A stretch of DNA of 64,000 bases, from positions 62,001 through 126,000 of the forward strand of contig ML769398.1 in NCBI GenBank assembly GCA_009733575.1. Direction: 5' to 3'. This stretch comes from Gymnopus androsaceus JB14. Lineage: Eukaryota; Basidiomycota; Agaricomycetes; Agaricales; Omphalotaceae. Under the pieces are notes generated by a model. The model did no database searches. It was not told the origin of the DNA and saw only the letters and a list, made by a program, of their open reading frames with translations. This document shows positions 13,548 to 28,290 of this stretch, piece by piece; positions within the stretch are counted from its first letter, which is position 1; each line of letters opens with the position of its first letter. A program made the position numbers and the translations under genes.

Positions 13548-14962
13548 TCATGATTCAACACCAATTGGAAAGATCACCACCGAACGTCCAACTGCTACTG
13601 CCAGCCTCGGGATTCCCCGGGTACCGAGAAAGTCAAAATCGCGCACAGAATGCGGCCGCGAAGATATATTGAAGACAGTAGGGTTTGCATGAATATAGCT
13701 GGTGCTGTAGACATGTACCACGGCGCCTTTCAAAGGAGATTGGGTTGATATAGCAAAGTATTCAGGGTATGTTGGACACCAGCTGTGTAGACAGTTGAGT
13801 CAAAAGGTATCAAAAAGTTTCAGAGATCGCATACCGGAATGTATGGCCACCTTGTGAGAAGCTGCTACTTGTGGCAAATGGCTTCCCACCTTGGAGACGG
13901 GAGAGATCCCATAACGAAAATTTAGAGCCGTAGACGGATCCGATTCTGTTGGTGGGTGAGCAATTGAGCAATTGGAACCATTCGGGAGCTCTTACATATC
14001 AGGAGAATCACGACGCCAAGCAACAGAACCAGAAAGATTGAGAGAAAGGCCGACGGAAGCCTCGGAGAGAGCATGAGGGTCTGTAAGTTCCAAAATACTT
14101 GAGCTTCGCCATGACTCTTGCGCAGATGCGCCTGGGTCAGAGCGCCAGTCGGTGATGTAGATTGTCCCGCGAGAGTCAGATACAAGGAGTTCTTTGGTTG
14201 TACTTGGATGGGCGTCTATGGATGTCAAAGGATGAGGATATGCGATGACATATGCAGTTGGTTGAGGACGGGAATCAGGAGAACCGACTTCCAACTGGGT
14301 ATCGGTATCATGAGGAGTCAAATCCCAGACCATCAACATTTTGTCGTCTGTGTAGGAGGGTTGACGCGTAATTCTATGAATAAAGTCGCGTTTACTTGCC
14401 TGAAACGGTGGCAACATAGCGGAAAGATTCAGGACCAGTCCCTCCACAGAACGTTATTCCGTTTACTTTTCCATGGTGACCCGACAATCCTCCCCCAAAA
14501 TGAAATATCTCCTCGCTTGTTTGCGACGTCTTGGTAAGGAGATGAAGGCCAAAATCTGCGCCGGCGACAGCAAGTCTAAAACAAGTGTTCAACAAATGGA
14601 ACGCGTTCTAATGGCTGGAGCTTACTGAAAGGCCCAATCCTCACTTGAGGAAGGTGAAACGGAGCGAGGAGACCAAGCGATAGCTGTGATATGCGTTCCT
14701 ATATGAAATAAAGCGACTGAGCGGCATTGCTGTTCTCCCTTTTGAATATTCAGCGACAATAAACAAAATAAAATAAAATAAATAATACCACGAGAAGAAT
14801 CTCGACGGAATTTTCACCGCCAATAGCAATTAAATCGGAGGCGTCCTCGTTGTGTGAGGCGACGAGGACGTATATGTTGTTGTTGGAGTTGTGAGTAAAA
14901 TCCATTTGTATTATTTGACTTTGTATGTCACGACCAGCTCCGCCAAACCCAGCACTCATCAT
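13548..14962 (-). CDS. NUP37: WD40 nucleoporin, NUP37-like
   Basis: This is a beta-propeller protein of the kind that joins the Nup107-160 (Y) complex of the nuclear pore. The start MMSAGFGGAGRDIQSQ is at 14962. Exons include IAIGGENSVEILL, LAVAGADFGLHLL, SGHHGKVNGITF, ATVSDDKMLMVWDLTPHD, LLVSDSRGTIYITDWRSD, GSVYGSKFSLWDLSRL and a closing blade LAVAVGRSVVIFPIGVES. Several WD/WDL blade ends and the GHHGKVN turn are clear WD40 signs. The layout of a short propeller without extra domains, with SVAWRRDSPDI and GGKPF segments near the end, matches fungal Nup37. Another small WD40 protein is possible but less likely. It converges with the upstream Zn2Cys6 gene, and 136 bp separate it from the divergent UMP kinase gene. 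Confidence 0.75.
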
Positions 14963-15098
14963 AGGACTAGCTGCAACATCTTGCCTGGCATTCTATACGC
15001 TAGTTAAATACCGCGAAAAGACAAATCCGGCTTCAGAACTTCCTCGCCAGCTTGATCACCCCCTTGTACCTACTCCTCGCCCTCGAAATAACTGAACC

Positions 15099-15968
15099 AT
15101 GCCTGCAATCATCGACAAAATTGCTGACGCTCTTCATCTGCACAAGACCGCTTTTGACTCGAAAGTAACGGTCATCTTTGTCCTCGGTGGTCCTGGTGCA
15201 GGTCTGTAACCCATTTTCTGAGCCCTAAGCAATCCAGCTCAATCGATTTCTCCTATAGGCAAAGGCACTCAGTGTGCTCGTCTCGTTCAAGACTTTGGTT
15301 TCTGCCATCTTTCAGGTATGGTTTTTGCTTTTCTTTTTCGCAAGTTCTAAAGACAATTGCAGCTGGAGACCTGCTTCGTGCAGAGCAACATCGCGAAGGT
15401 TCCGAATATGGTCAACTCATCCAGACTTGTATCAAGGAAGGTACTATCGTCCCGATGGAAGTCACCGTCAAGCTCCTCAAAAATGCCATGGCCGCTGCTC
15501 TCGCCGAACACAGATCAGGCGAGGGTTGGGCTGATGGTCGTGGCCGCTTCCTCATCGATGGATTCCCTAGAAAGATGGACCAGGCTGAAATGTTTGAGCA
15601 TGATGTTGCAAAGGCGACAGCTGTCCTATTCTTCTCTACCACTGAAGAGGTCCTGCTCCAACGTCTGCTTGAACGAGGCAAAACCAGCGGAAGAGAGGAC
15701 GATAATGCCGAGAGTATCAAGAAGCGCTTTAGTGAGTTGGGCCACAACTTTTACTACCACCTAGAGCTCACAATTCTTTTATAGATACATACAAGGACCA
15801 GACCATGCCAGTCATCGAACACTACGAGAAGCTTGGGAAAGTGATCGAGGTGCGTTTGGACGCAATCGCAAGATTACACCGTACTCACATTTTCATCAGA
15901 TCGACAGCTCAGAGTCCATTGACGAGGTGCACGCAAAAACCAAGTCTGCCGTTGCCAAACTTTTGTGA
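15099..15968 (+). CDS. URA6: UMP/CMP (uridylate) kinase
   Basis: This enzyme transfers phosphate from ATP to UMP or CMP (and dUMP) in pyrimidine nucleotide synthesis, in cytosol and nucleus. The start MPAIIDKIADAL at 15099 precedes the P-loop GGPGAGKGTQ. The remaining motifs of the family follow in order: FCHLSAGDLLR, GTIVPMEVTVKLL (NMP-binding), FLIDGFPRKMDQA, FFSTTEEVLLQRLLERGKTSGREDDN (the short lid typical of UMP/CMP kinases) and VIEHYEKLGKVIEIDSS. Five or so short introns are inferred. The roughly 220 residues include a short N-terminal extension. It converges with the neighbouring kinase-fold gene at 16037. Confidence 0.93.
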
Positions 15969-16036
15969 TTCCCAGATACACCGCATAGATTCGTTTACAT
16001 GGTAGCTACCTTCAAGACTTGTACATTACACTATAA

Positions 16037-17448
16037 TCAAACATGAACCATGAAACCTGCATTAGTCTGCGGCGTAGCCGCTACACAGACAGCACGTCCA
16101 CCCTTCTCGATGGTAGAGATAGCACCATCAAGACAGACGAGGTGAGCATCGTCATCGATATCGTCCTAAGTAATAAGATATTAGAGCCTGGATTGCACAT
16201 TGGGGAAGCCGACGAACCGGATTCCACTCCCATCCTCCACATCGGATATATTCTACAACAAAAGGGCCATCACCCTCCATACTGACCCCTCCTTCTCTGT
16301 TGTATCGAAGGTTGATATGATTACCATTGTTGTACGCTTCCTGCAGTACAGCCAATACTTTAGGAACAAAAGCCTCTCGAGCTTCGGGTGTGTCCATCTC
16401 CACAGTCGGGTCTTCAAACGGACGAATCACCACTATATCGCATGTCGCCTCTGACGGAGTGATGTCTTTCGCCAAGGGTGTAATCCGGAAGGCAGGCTCG
16501 AGTCTGTCAACATTGACCGTAGACACAAAGTATACAAAAGGCCCGTGGAGGTCTACAATGGGATCATCTTCGTCCGCATCGGGATGATCCCTAAATATTT
16601 TGGATTCCGGATCGTACAGCTGTACTACTCCAAGAGAAGCAATGGGTAGTAACTTGGCGTGGCTGTTATACCATTTTGTGCTGTTTTGCTTAGCAGCAAC
16701 TTTGAACCGGTCGATGCCCGGAATCGTAGCGCGCAGACTTTCCGAGTCATGCAAGATCAACGCGTGAAGACAAGTCGATGCGACAACAGTGGCCGCCGTG
16801 GCTGTTTATTCTTTCATTAAATCATGATCAAATGAATCGATCTTTAAGACTGCCTTGCCTTTGGGACGCAACTTTGCGGTGGGAGGTGTGGAAATGGTCG
16901 TGATTGCCAATGTCAGAGGTACAACGCGGGAATTTTCAATAAATGACATGGTCGACCGCAGTTTGTAATCCAAAGGCGAGGCCTTTGCATCACCTGGAGG
17001 GAACAATGACGAGTATAGGGCGTTTGCTGTGCCACAAGGAACAAGGACTAGATGGATTTCGGGCGGTGGAGCTCCAGCTCTCGTTCCTTTGAGCTCAGCA
17101 CTGGAGAGATAATTGATGATTTCACCTAGAACAGGATGAGAAAGGAAGGCAACCTAAAGCATTACAAGGAAATTTACCCAATGTACCGTCTCCAGAACCC
17201 AAGATAATCGTCAAGATTTCGTTGACAGGCGTCTTCTCCAGCTCCTGTCGAACAAGTTCTCCTGAATGGCCTATTCTTTCTGTGCTCAGCACACTTGATA
17301 TCGGTTTGGAAGAACTTGAGCAAAGAGGGAGAACATGCTCTTCGAAAAAGGACTGTGGAAGGTGAGTGCGATTCCGATTAGATCAACCTAAACTTGCCTT
17401 TGCAGTTTGATCACCACAAACTGGGTTGTATATGGCAATGGTAGGCAT
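16037..17448 (-). CDS. Diacylglycerol/sphingoid-base kinase catalytic-domain protein
   Basis: This is a lipid kinase-fold protein. The N-terminus MPTIAIYNPVCGDQTAKSFFEEHVLP and the LTIILGSGDGTL block are the two nucleotide-binding signatures of the diacylglycerol kinase catalytic domain (compare LCB kinases). Downstream segments include STCLHALILHDSE, WYNSHAKLLP, GPFVYFVSTVNV and the C-terminal VEYIRCGGWEWNP, then DDIDDDAHLVCLDGAISTIEKGG, ending GFMVHV. The C-terminal part is as in fungal LCB4/5-like proteins, but no membrane segment is apparent. The first intron (17353-17397) is a GC-AG type with donor GCAAGT. Whether the substrate is a sphingoid base, diacylglycerol or ceramide cannot be decided. 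The gene lies 167 bp downstream of DHX35 on the same strand. Confidence 0.78.
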
Positions 17449-17614
17449 TTTTAGACGGAGAAAGCAGAGTTACAATCGTCATCGATATCGAATGACATCT
17501 GTGGCACGCGCGTTTAAACCGCTAATAAGCGCCTTTAAATTAGTAGAGCTCTGTGATTTTTCGAAAGCTCTACTTTTAATTCCATACGCTACTTCCGCTC
17601 TCTTTTTCGCTCCT

Positions 17615-20489
<2,875 letters not shown>

Positions 20490-20574
20490 AGATCAAGTCA
20501 ATTACCCAAATAAGCGCCGGCACCGGGTTGCGCTTCCTTTCACTCTTCCACTATCCAAACACCTTTCACGTACC
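20490..20574. promoter_or_regulatory. 85-bp divergent promoter between DHX35 and YJU2
   Basis: The start codons of two spliceosome genes face away from each other across only 85 bp. The gap is CT-rich on the plus strand just before the YJU2 ATG. Their transcription is therefore likely driven from one shared nucleosome-free region. No known operator motif was recognised. Confidence 0.5.
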
Positions 20575-21573
20575 ATGTCTGAACGTAAAGGTCAGTATCT
20601 TTATTATATACACATATAAATCCTCTAATCATCTTAAATTCTAGTTCTCAACAAGTATTTCCCTCCGGATTTCGATCCGGACTTGATTCCGCGACGAAAG
20701 CAGCCCAAGAACTCTCAACAAGTCGTTCGTCTTATGGCCCCCTTTTCAATGTCTGTATCATATTCTGTCTTCCCTGAATTACTCTCAATGACCTTACTCT
20801 GTAGGCGGTGTAATACCTGCGGAGAGTATATCTACAAGGGAAAAAAGTTCAATGCTCGAAAAGAAACTGTTGAAGGAGAAGATTATTATGGAATCAAAAT
20901 ATTTCGCTTCTATATCAAATGGTCTGTCGACTGTTGACTTTCTTTGATACCACGCTAACCCGCTACCCATAGTACATTATGTTCTGCCGAGATTACTTTC
21001 AAGACGGACCCCAAGAACACAGATTATGCCGCAGAACACGGAGCATCTAGGAATTTCGAGCCATGGAGAGACGAACAGGCTGGTGAAGAAGAGGATCGGC
21101 TTGCGAAAATGGAAGAGGAAGAGAACAACCCCATGAAGGCGTTGGAGAATCGCACGACAGATTCCAAGAGGGAAATGGACATTTTGGATGCCTTACAGGA
21201 TATCAGGGCCCGTAATGCTCGGAATGAGAGGCTGGGCAACTCGGCCGATCTTCTTGCAAAGCTAGATATGGAGGAAATCGAGAACGAGGAGGATTTGGAG
21301 CGACAGAGGCTGGAAGAAGAAGACGAGAGGTTAGTGAGAGAGGTGTTTTCGAAAATACCCTCGACAACGGCAGCCACCGACGACTCTCCACCTGAAACTG
21401 TAACGCTGAAGCGAAAGGCAGACGTTGTTGAACCTTCAGTCCATAGCCTGCTGTCCGAGACTTCGCGTTCATTGATCGACCTGAAAGCTAGTGCTGCTGC
21501 TAAACCTAGCGCAGCCAAAAAGGTCAAGAAGAATGTGCTGGGAATCAAGGTCGTCAAAAAACATAAAACATGA
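20575..21573 (+). CDS. YJU2: Splicing factor YJU2 (CCDC94/Cwf16 family)
   Basis: This protein promotes the first catalytic step of splicing and contacts the branch-site region in the activated spliceosome. The start [17 protein letters not shown] is diagnostic. Exons give [21 protein letters not shown], then [20 protein letters not shown] and [21 protein letters not shown] (four zinc-binding cysteines in two CxxC pairs). [10 protein letters not shown] follows. A long acidic coiled coil comes next, and the tail is basic and lysine-rich ([17 protein letters not shown]). The first intron splits codon 6 after five codons. Length and order match the family. Confidence 0.95.
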
Positions 21574-21763
21574 TTTTTGTGCTTTATACTTGTACACTTG
21601 TATCACCCTCCTGCTGGCTTTTAAACGCAATGCAAATTATATATATATATCTATAATTGTGAATATCTATAATGCGAATGAGAAGATGTCTAGATACATT
21701 TACGATAGACCAGTAAATCACTAACTATACAGAATATAACCAAAGGAAACCCAACGTATCTTT

Positions 21764-24700
21764 TTATGCACTCTCATTCATGAACTCGGTCTCATTAGGT
21801 GGGGTCCCGGGCGCTGAATGGAAACCAAAGGATTCATGTCGAGGTGTAGTTGAACCGGAGCCAGGTCTAGTCGGAGGTTCGTCGAAGAACCTTATGGAAC
21901 GCGAGGGCGACTGATCCCTCTGTGTATGTGCAGTCCGCAACGAATCGACACGATTGTGCCTGAGTGAACCACGATGAGTGAAGGGGGGTTCAGTGGATGT
22001 CGCAGTACGTCCTCTCTCCTCCGTTTCCTCCACTACAGACGGCTTCGTACCAGAGGAAGAACTACTGGACTTCATAACACGACCCATTAAGCCTCTTCTA
22101 ATTGAATTTTTCCTCCTTCCGTTGGCTTTCGGTGGCTTGCTCCTCGGAGACTTGGATCGCTGCTTCCTATCGGTCAAACTATCGGTAGCTGCTACTGGTC
22201 CCGATCCGTCACTAGCCCAACCCTCATCCTCCTCCTCCTCACCGTCAGCTTCAATGGCATGATCGCGTTCAACGGCCAAAGTTGATGTCATCGCCTTATC
22301 GTCTTGGGGCGAAGAGCGCGAGGGGCCCGCAGAATGATGACCCATCGAAGCAGCAGTACTATCCGCAACCACTTCTTTGGCTTTCGCCTTGGTGTCATGC
22401 GATGCGTGTTCAACCTTTTCCACTCCCTGGTCCAATGTTTCCTTTGCCACCTTTTCCATCTCTTTCACCCCATTCTCCGCTTTCTTTCTAGTTTCGCTCG
22501 TAGTGTCATCGACAGCCTTTCGTAAACGGCCTAGGTATTCCTTCAAATGTTTCTGCGCATCCCCGTGGTGTCCTCGATATAATGTCGAGTCGGCATGCGG
22601 CGAACCGTAATTCTTTATGACCTCTACCTCAACCTCCTCTCCAGGACCCGCCCGTCGTTCTATGATTCTGTGAGGACCTTCCTGCCATTCTGACATCACC
22701 TCCATTCCATCTGGCGGCTCCTCTCCCGCGGGAAGAACTTCAGCGCTAGGCTCACTGCCTATCCCTTGAACACCCTCAGCGGAAGTCGCAGAAAGAATGT
22801 CGTTGTCGAGAGGGGAGTCAGGAGAAAGCGGCCGTAGCTGGATCCTCGAATGAGCAAGGATGTCTTCACCTTCTACCTCTGTCGGCGAGCTCCCCGGACT
22901 GATTTCTGGACTTGGTTTTTCATGCTCTCCTCTTTCCAGCTGATCTACTTCATCTCGATCCCTATTTATGACAATGTCGCCCGCATCAGTGACATGACGG
23001 GCTTGAGTGGCCCATTCGGGCAGTCCGCCACCGGTATGTCTACTCCAGGTTCGAGAGACAGAGTGTACACGACGCCCGAGGGAGAAGGATGGGATAGATA
23101 ACCCATGGATTACAATGGAACAAAGCACCATAAAGGCTGTGATAGGCTGGATAGTCCGAGTGAGGAGCACCGTTTGAGGATTGTTTTGCGCCGAAGAATT
23201 AGAAGAAAGAACTTCGGCGGCTAGTGTGGAGATAAACACCGCTCCTGAACAAGGAAAATACATATGAGCATCGCTCTGCAATAAAAATCACGAAACAACT
23301 TACCAATCCCCATTGGCCCAAAATGGCCGGTGAATATTGCTTCCCTAAAGGTCTTGATATCTGGAATCCATTTGTACAGGGCGACAACTGCTGGCAACCT
23401 TCGAAAGAGCATCACCAGTATCGCGATCACAAATAATCGCCAAACTGAGAGGGAGGTTTGTCTGGACTGTCGGTCAGTGGTATGTGTTTGTGCGTTAAAG
23501 ATAGGGCTCACGCATTCGAAAATTCGTTGAAAGGCATCCATGCCCCCACAAAAATAAATGCAGCAATGTTGAATAAGAGATCAATGACAGACGAAAAGAC
23601 AGATTCTTCAGTTTGACGGTTGAAGAATCCATCCCAAGCGAAAGCGGTGCCACACGCAAAGGCTTGAACAAGTATTATGATTAGGGTAAGATGATAGGTC
23701 AAAGTCATACACACTTGAAAGCAAATCGTCCGATCCCAGGAGGGTAGTGACTCCAATCGTCCCCAGTGCCAAAGAGATGTATTGGGCAATATAGGAGTGC
23801 CTATCAATCAAATTGTGTCGCTCACAATATTTCATGAGATGTCGGAATCCAAAGCCAAGGCAAGACCCAATAACAACTCCCAGGGTGACTTGATCTGGAA
23901 GGAATTGAGAAAGAAGTAGCATAGAGATGCCTTTTCACTTACATAGCCAAAGTAATAGAAACCAATCCTTGATCGCTGTTCCAGTATTGCGTTCCAGGAT
24001 CAGATACAAGGCGATGTACAAGAATGGGAACGCTGCGCCATCATTACAACCACTTTCCGCTGCAAGGAGATGTCGAATGTGCGCTGGGACATGCTTATCG
24101 GCATATTTACCGCCAACAACTGCCGCGGCGAGAATGGGGTCGGTGGGTGTGAGGCAAGCAGCAACAGCAAGAGAAGACAGAAAGTTGAGGTTGGGAATGA
24201 GAGCGTAAATGAAGGCTGCGGAAACGAACCAGCCCTAGAATAGCATGTTATAAGTGATCGAATGAGTAGTGAATGAAACGAACACACCCATGTCATGACA
24301 GGTGCCAAAAGGAAGAAGAGACTCTTCCAATGCCTCGCCATGTATGCTTTTGGCAATTCGACGCCTATAGCAAAGACACCGATCGCCAGTACGACGCGAC
24401 AGAATTCGAGCGTTATAGTATCAGTAACCTCGTCGGAATTACCCCAGCTGCGGGGATCGAAGATATTTGCTCCGTAAGGCCCTGAAAGAATGTAAAACAA
24501 GAGAGATTTGAGGGTTGGCCGTTCAGCGCACCTATAATGATCCCGAACAAAAAAGCCCAGCATGCCTCTCCAATGTACAACTAGAAAGTCAGGAGTAAGT
24601 TTCAGTTCGCAAGCCACTCAAAGCCTCCAATATACCTTTTCACGTAGTAAAAGTGAGAACATGCCGAATATAACGACAAACATGCCTAGGATTGCGTAGA

Positions 24701-24793
24701 TAATATGTGGGATGGTAACTTCAAACTAAAAGCGGCAGAGTGAATCATGGTCGCGGCGAAGAAAGAAAACATACGCACAGGATAGAAAGACAT
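21764..24793 (-). CDS. NHA1: Plasma-membrane Na+(K+)/H+ antiporter, NHA1/SOD2 type
   Basis: This is a monovalent cation/proton antiporter (CPA1 family) for sodium and potassium efflux and pH balance. The first exon codes only MSFYP, and the second opens FEVTIPHIIYAILGMF. About a dozen transmembrane helices follow. The transport core includes LEFCRVVLAIGVFAIGVELP, ACLTPTDPILAAAVVGGKYADKHVP and LLAAESGCNDGAAFPFL, with the conserved TDP and ND acidic residues. Later helices include FVGAWMPFNEF and IFTGHFGPMGIGAVF. After the last helix comes a cytoplasmic tail of about 430 residues, rich in Ser, Pro, Glu and Arg (coiled segment GVKEMEKVAKETLDQGVEKVE). Such long tails are normal in fungal Nha1 and are thought to carry regulatory sites. 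The tail and the last helices are one 505-codon exon. Confidence 0.93.
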
Positions 24794-25805
24794 GGCCGAT
24801 TAGTTGATTGCCAGACTAGTAACATAAAGGTGCTGCAAGTCGTAAAAGTCGTCAAATGTCAAGGTTAAGAAAGAAACGGATTGTGGAGCCGACGGCGGGA
24901 AAAAGTTTTCAGGAGATTTTCCAATCTTGGCACTCTTTTATACCTTCCGTCGTGTGCCTCTCTTACTGTTTGCGTCGCAATCGGAATCGGTCGGACCCAA
25001 CATGATTCGTAACATTGCAGAGCAGCATTACTGCTGCCAGGAGGCTGCAAGAGGGTAGGAGCAATCATAACAACTTCCTCACGCTTCATGCTAATATGCT
25101 TTCATTTCAGTTTATACCCAAACATCCAAGACCTCAGCTTTCTGGATGAGAGTCCTTATCTCCTCAGCCTGTCACCTGTGCAGCATTAATTGACTATACT
25201 GCTTACTTTTAGGCCGGTTTTAGAACGGACGTGTGTTCCCCGTTTTTTGTATGTAAAGTTTGTAAACTACCCTAGGCCTGCAGTGATAGGCAGACAGAAA
25301 TGATTACTCATCCATCGGATAGTTATCCGAATCTCCGGCGTCAAAGCGAGTTTTTGCATTCAAGCTATATTCGGCGATTCACTGACTGCAAAGATAGGTG
25401 AAGCTAGTTCAACTGCAACACAGGCGCAACAAGTATCCCCTCGGATGGCTCCTTTAACTCACCCGTCAAGATGAATCCACATGCAATTTACTTCAACACA
25501 AATATCTAGACGCGTACCTTGCGGGTATCATTCAACCTAATGTAGCCCCCCTATTGGCAACTTGTCTTGGGATCGCTCGTCTTCTCGGAGCAGTTAGCCT
25601 ACTAGAATTTTCGGGTTTCCAAATGGATCAGGAATCAGAGCCTTAGCACGCAAATCTAGTGAGACTTGCGCATCTTTGGAACGATCCCTAAGGCCTGGGT
25701 CTGCTTTATATACGCAGTTTACTGGGGCTTATTACATCTGCTTTTGAAACCCATGCTAGAAGCAATGCACCTAGTGCGCAAACTATGAAAATTTTCTGGG
25801 CGAAC
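24794..25805. other. Gene-free stretch upstream of the antiporter
   Basis: The first few hundred bases should carry the antiporter promoter. Beyond that I see no coding frame worth keeping (the longest minus-strand frame, 24865-25089, has no family signature), no tRNA and no clear transposon ends. Its composition is like old repeat DNA running into the tandem repeat that follows. Confidence 0.5.
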
Positions 25806-26690
25806 TTGAAGTGCTCCTGATTTAGCCACCGAGCATAGCAAGTACTCCAGTACTACGCTCACATATGTTGGTTATCATCCATGACACAAAAGCATCCTGC
25901 ACGTACGTCCTCGAAATTAACTTGAATAAAGCTCTCAACTCTGCCCTCTGAAGCATATGGTCCGCTATCTAGTGAGTTGTAGTCTCTTGTATTTTGGCGA
26001 AACCATACTCATTCCCGACACGCGTTTTTCGCTCCTTCTGGCGCCCTTTGATAAAGCACTACGCGAATACAAGGGTGTCTCCGACATGCACTTGAGGCTT
26101 GGACCATTTAGCCACCGAGCGCAGTATTTCAGTACTATACTCGCCATATCTTGGTTATCATTCATGACACAAACACGTATGTACTCGAAAGTAACTTAAG
26201 ATCTCAATTCTGCCCTAAAGCATATGGTCCGCTATCTAGTGAGTTGTAGTCTCTTGTATCTTGGCGAAACCATACTCACAATTCCTGACATGCGTTTTAC
26301 ACTCTTCCTCCTGGCGCCTTTTGATAAAGCACTACGTGAATACAAGGGTGTCTCTGCATCTCCGACATCCACTTGAGGCTTGGATCTTGCTCCTGATTTC
26401 GCCACCGAGCAGAGTAAGTACTCCAGTACTATGCTCCATGACTTGATCATCATTCATGAAAAGTATCCTGCACGTATGTACTCTAAATTAGCCTGAATAA
26501 AGCTCTCAACTCTGCGCTCTGAAGCATATCTTCGGGTCCGCTACTAGCGAGTTGTAGTCTCTCGTATCTTGGCGAAACCATACTCATTCCCGACATGCGT
26601 TTTACACTCTTCCTCCTGGCGCCTTTTAATAAAACACTACGCAAATATCAGGGTGTCTCTGTATCTCCGACATGCAAATGGCGGTGTACC
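25806..26690. repeat. Degenerate tandem repeat, about 3 units of 270-305 bp
   Basis: Several anchors recur in the same order. CATATGGTCCGCTATCTAG and variants start at 25954, 26221 and about 26525. GGCGAAACCATACTCA follows each. CCTTTTGATAAAGCACTACG and variants occur near 26045, 26319 and 26623. GCCACCGAGC occurs near 25826, 26111 and 26401. Spacing between the first anchors is 267 and then 304 bases, so units differ by small indels. Units share long identical blocks but have diverged, and no unit contains a credible gene. Confidence 0.8.
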
Positions 26691-26845
26691 GAGCGCATAA
26701 TGCGCATCCATGTTAAGCTTTCAAGGTAATCCGAGAAGGATAGGTGTTACATTTCTAGATTGTACATTTAAAGCAATATCTCTGGGGTTTCAGTCGATCT
26801 AGCCCATAATTTCTCAAGCTTGCGGGGTCCTCTTGTAACTAGAAA

Positions 26846-27171
26846 CTATTTTAGTACTATTGCGCGGAGAGTGGCAGCAAAGACAACGTACAGTACGGCA
26901 CCAAAAGGAATGCTAAAGGCAGCGGTGCAAAACGCAGCAAACTTTCCGAAGAAAGCTGTTTTTCCTCTGTAAGAGAAAGGTAAATGCTGTCGAAGAAGGT
27001 TGAGTATTAGAGATTAGTAGAATGGGGTGATACACGTACTCCCATTTCGTTGACATGGCTCTCTGTTACGATAGTCTGTAATCCTCCGTGGATATTCTTC
27101 ACATGAAGACGGCGAGCGTGCTTCGGCGCTCTCTGAGCAGCGCGGGCGAGGCGAGGAGCAAGAGACATCAT
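26846..27171 (-). CDS. COX8: Cytochrome c oxidase subunit VIII (VIIc family), mitochondrial
   Basis: This is a small nuclear-encoded subunit of respiratory complex IV with one membrane helix. The first exon begins MMSLAPRLARAAQRAPKHARR, an Arg/Ala-rich amphipathic presequence typical of mitochondrial import. The second begins HLPFSYRGKTAFFGKFAAF, matching the family signature (LPFSY or FPFSY, then K.AF..K). A hydrophobic helix and a short tail ending IVLK follow. One intron (GTACGT...CAG) splits the gene after NEMG. The size, about 90 residues, is right for a precursor. The second methionine (27168) is an equally possible start. Confidence 0.85.
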
Positions 27172-27390
27172 CGTAGTGGGGCAAAAAGAGGTTATATGAA
27201 CCAACAAGTTTGTTCACGACGACTTTATAGGAACAGATGGATCAGATGACTACAGCTTTTTATATCGGGGATAGGTCCAGAATCCAGACCAACTTCAACG
27301 TACACTGAGCGACCATATGACCAATAGATTCAAAAAGATTCAAAAGAGATTGCAGAGATGTGTTTGAAGTATCCTACAGAGCCAAGTCAT

Positions 27391-28199
27391 TCATCTCCAT
27401 TCTGGCTTCTTCAATTCCGTGGTCACATTCTTGAGACGCTCAGTTCGTTCAGTTTGATGGGGGATAGACTGGAAACATTGATAAACGTCGGTGGCAAATA
27501 ACTTTGAAAAATAGCGTACTTGTGATAGTTCCTTTGCCCATGCCGTTGTTTTATGCAAGCCGTCTTCAATCTCGGGTTGCAGTTTTTCTGTTTCGTCAAT
27601 GAGAGATATGATGGCTGAAAGCATTCATCACATACCATTGGCATCGTCAACATCCATGAAAAGGTCTTCCGAGGGAACCTCCCATGCTGATTCCATGGCC
27701 TCGAGCTGATGGTCTTGTTCTAATGAGCCCAGCATGGCCTTTTCGATCTTCAATGGCTCAGTCCGTCGCGTCGTAGCTATTGTCTTGTGCAGTCCAAGTC
27801 TTTGATCGTGCAAGGACCAGACATGCCTATCCAACGCTTCGTCAAAAGGTTCGATATCTAGATGAAGCAAGTTGAAGGTTATTCACGATAAGTTAGAGTA
27901 AATAACCCACCGTCTTCGCCACGCTCATCAAAAGTCTGCCCGTTGACTCGTAAATTTGGCTGTGCTAGCCGAAATGTCTGCTGAATGAACTGTTACAGTT
28001 GAGAGATAGCATTGACAGGAACGTCACAAAGACATACTTGGTCCAAATGCTGAGAGAGAGCGCTGCTTTTTGACATTCCAGCGGCAGAGGGTTCCCTATC
28101 AAACGAGGCCCTCACCGCCTGAGTATAATTTTGTTTGATGTGGGACCAATCGCTCATTGTCTCTATCGACACGCGTAGATCTTCTTTGGACGAGGTCAT
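27391..28199 (-). CDS. Probable kinetochore subunit MIS14/NSL1
   Basis: This is a likely member of the Mis12/MIND complex, which links centromeric chromatin to microtubule-binding Ndc80. Exons begin MTSSKEDLRVSIETMSDW and run through a helical region. IEPFDEALDRHVWSLHDQRL followed by HKTIATTRRTEPLKIEKA fits the pattern 'EPFD..L...V..L......L...V...RR..P' that marks the Mis14 family. The C-terminal part is helical and acidic, ending ELKKPEWR. About 215 residues agrees with the family. Identity to any member is weak by eye, so the call rests on this one block, on length and on helical character. The gene is divergent from separase. The methionine at MSDW (28157) is an alternative start. Confidence 0.55.
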
Positions 28200-28290
28200 A
28201 TTGCAGTAAGGAGAAGAAAAGGTGAACGAGCATGTGACTCGCAACTCGCGTGAATGATGTGATCATTCAACTTGCCTTTCAACCGCCAAC
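28200..28290. promoter_or_regulatory. 91-bp divergent promoter between the MIS14-like gene and separase
   Basis: The two start codons face apart across 91 bp. Inverted short words are present (TCACGC.. and GTGACTCGC.. types), together with a TGATGTGATCA stretch near 28255-28266. With so little space the two transcripts must share regulatory DNA. No confirmed MCB- or forkhead-type cell-cycle box could be assigned by eye. Confidence 0.45.

Noticed and set aside
21024..21557. 177-codon Ser/Leu-rich frame on the minus strand
   Set aside because: It is the antisense shadow of the Glu/Lys-rich YJU2 exon. Such Ser/Leu-rich shadows are expected opposite acidic coding sequence.
24865..25089. 74-codon minus-strand frame upstream of the antiporter
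   Set aside because: Lies in promoter-type DNA and lacks any recognisable domain or conserved splice structure.
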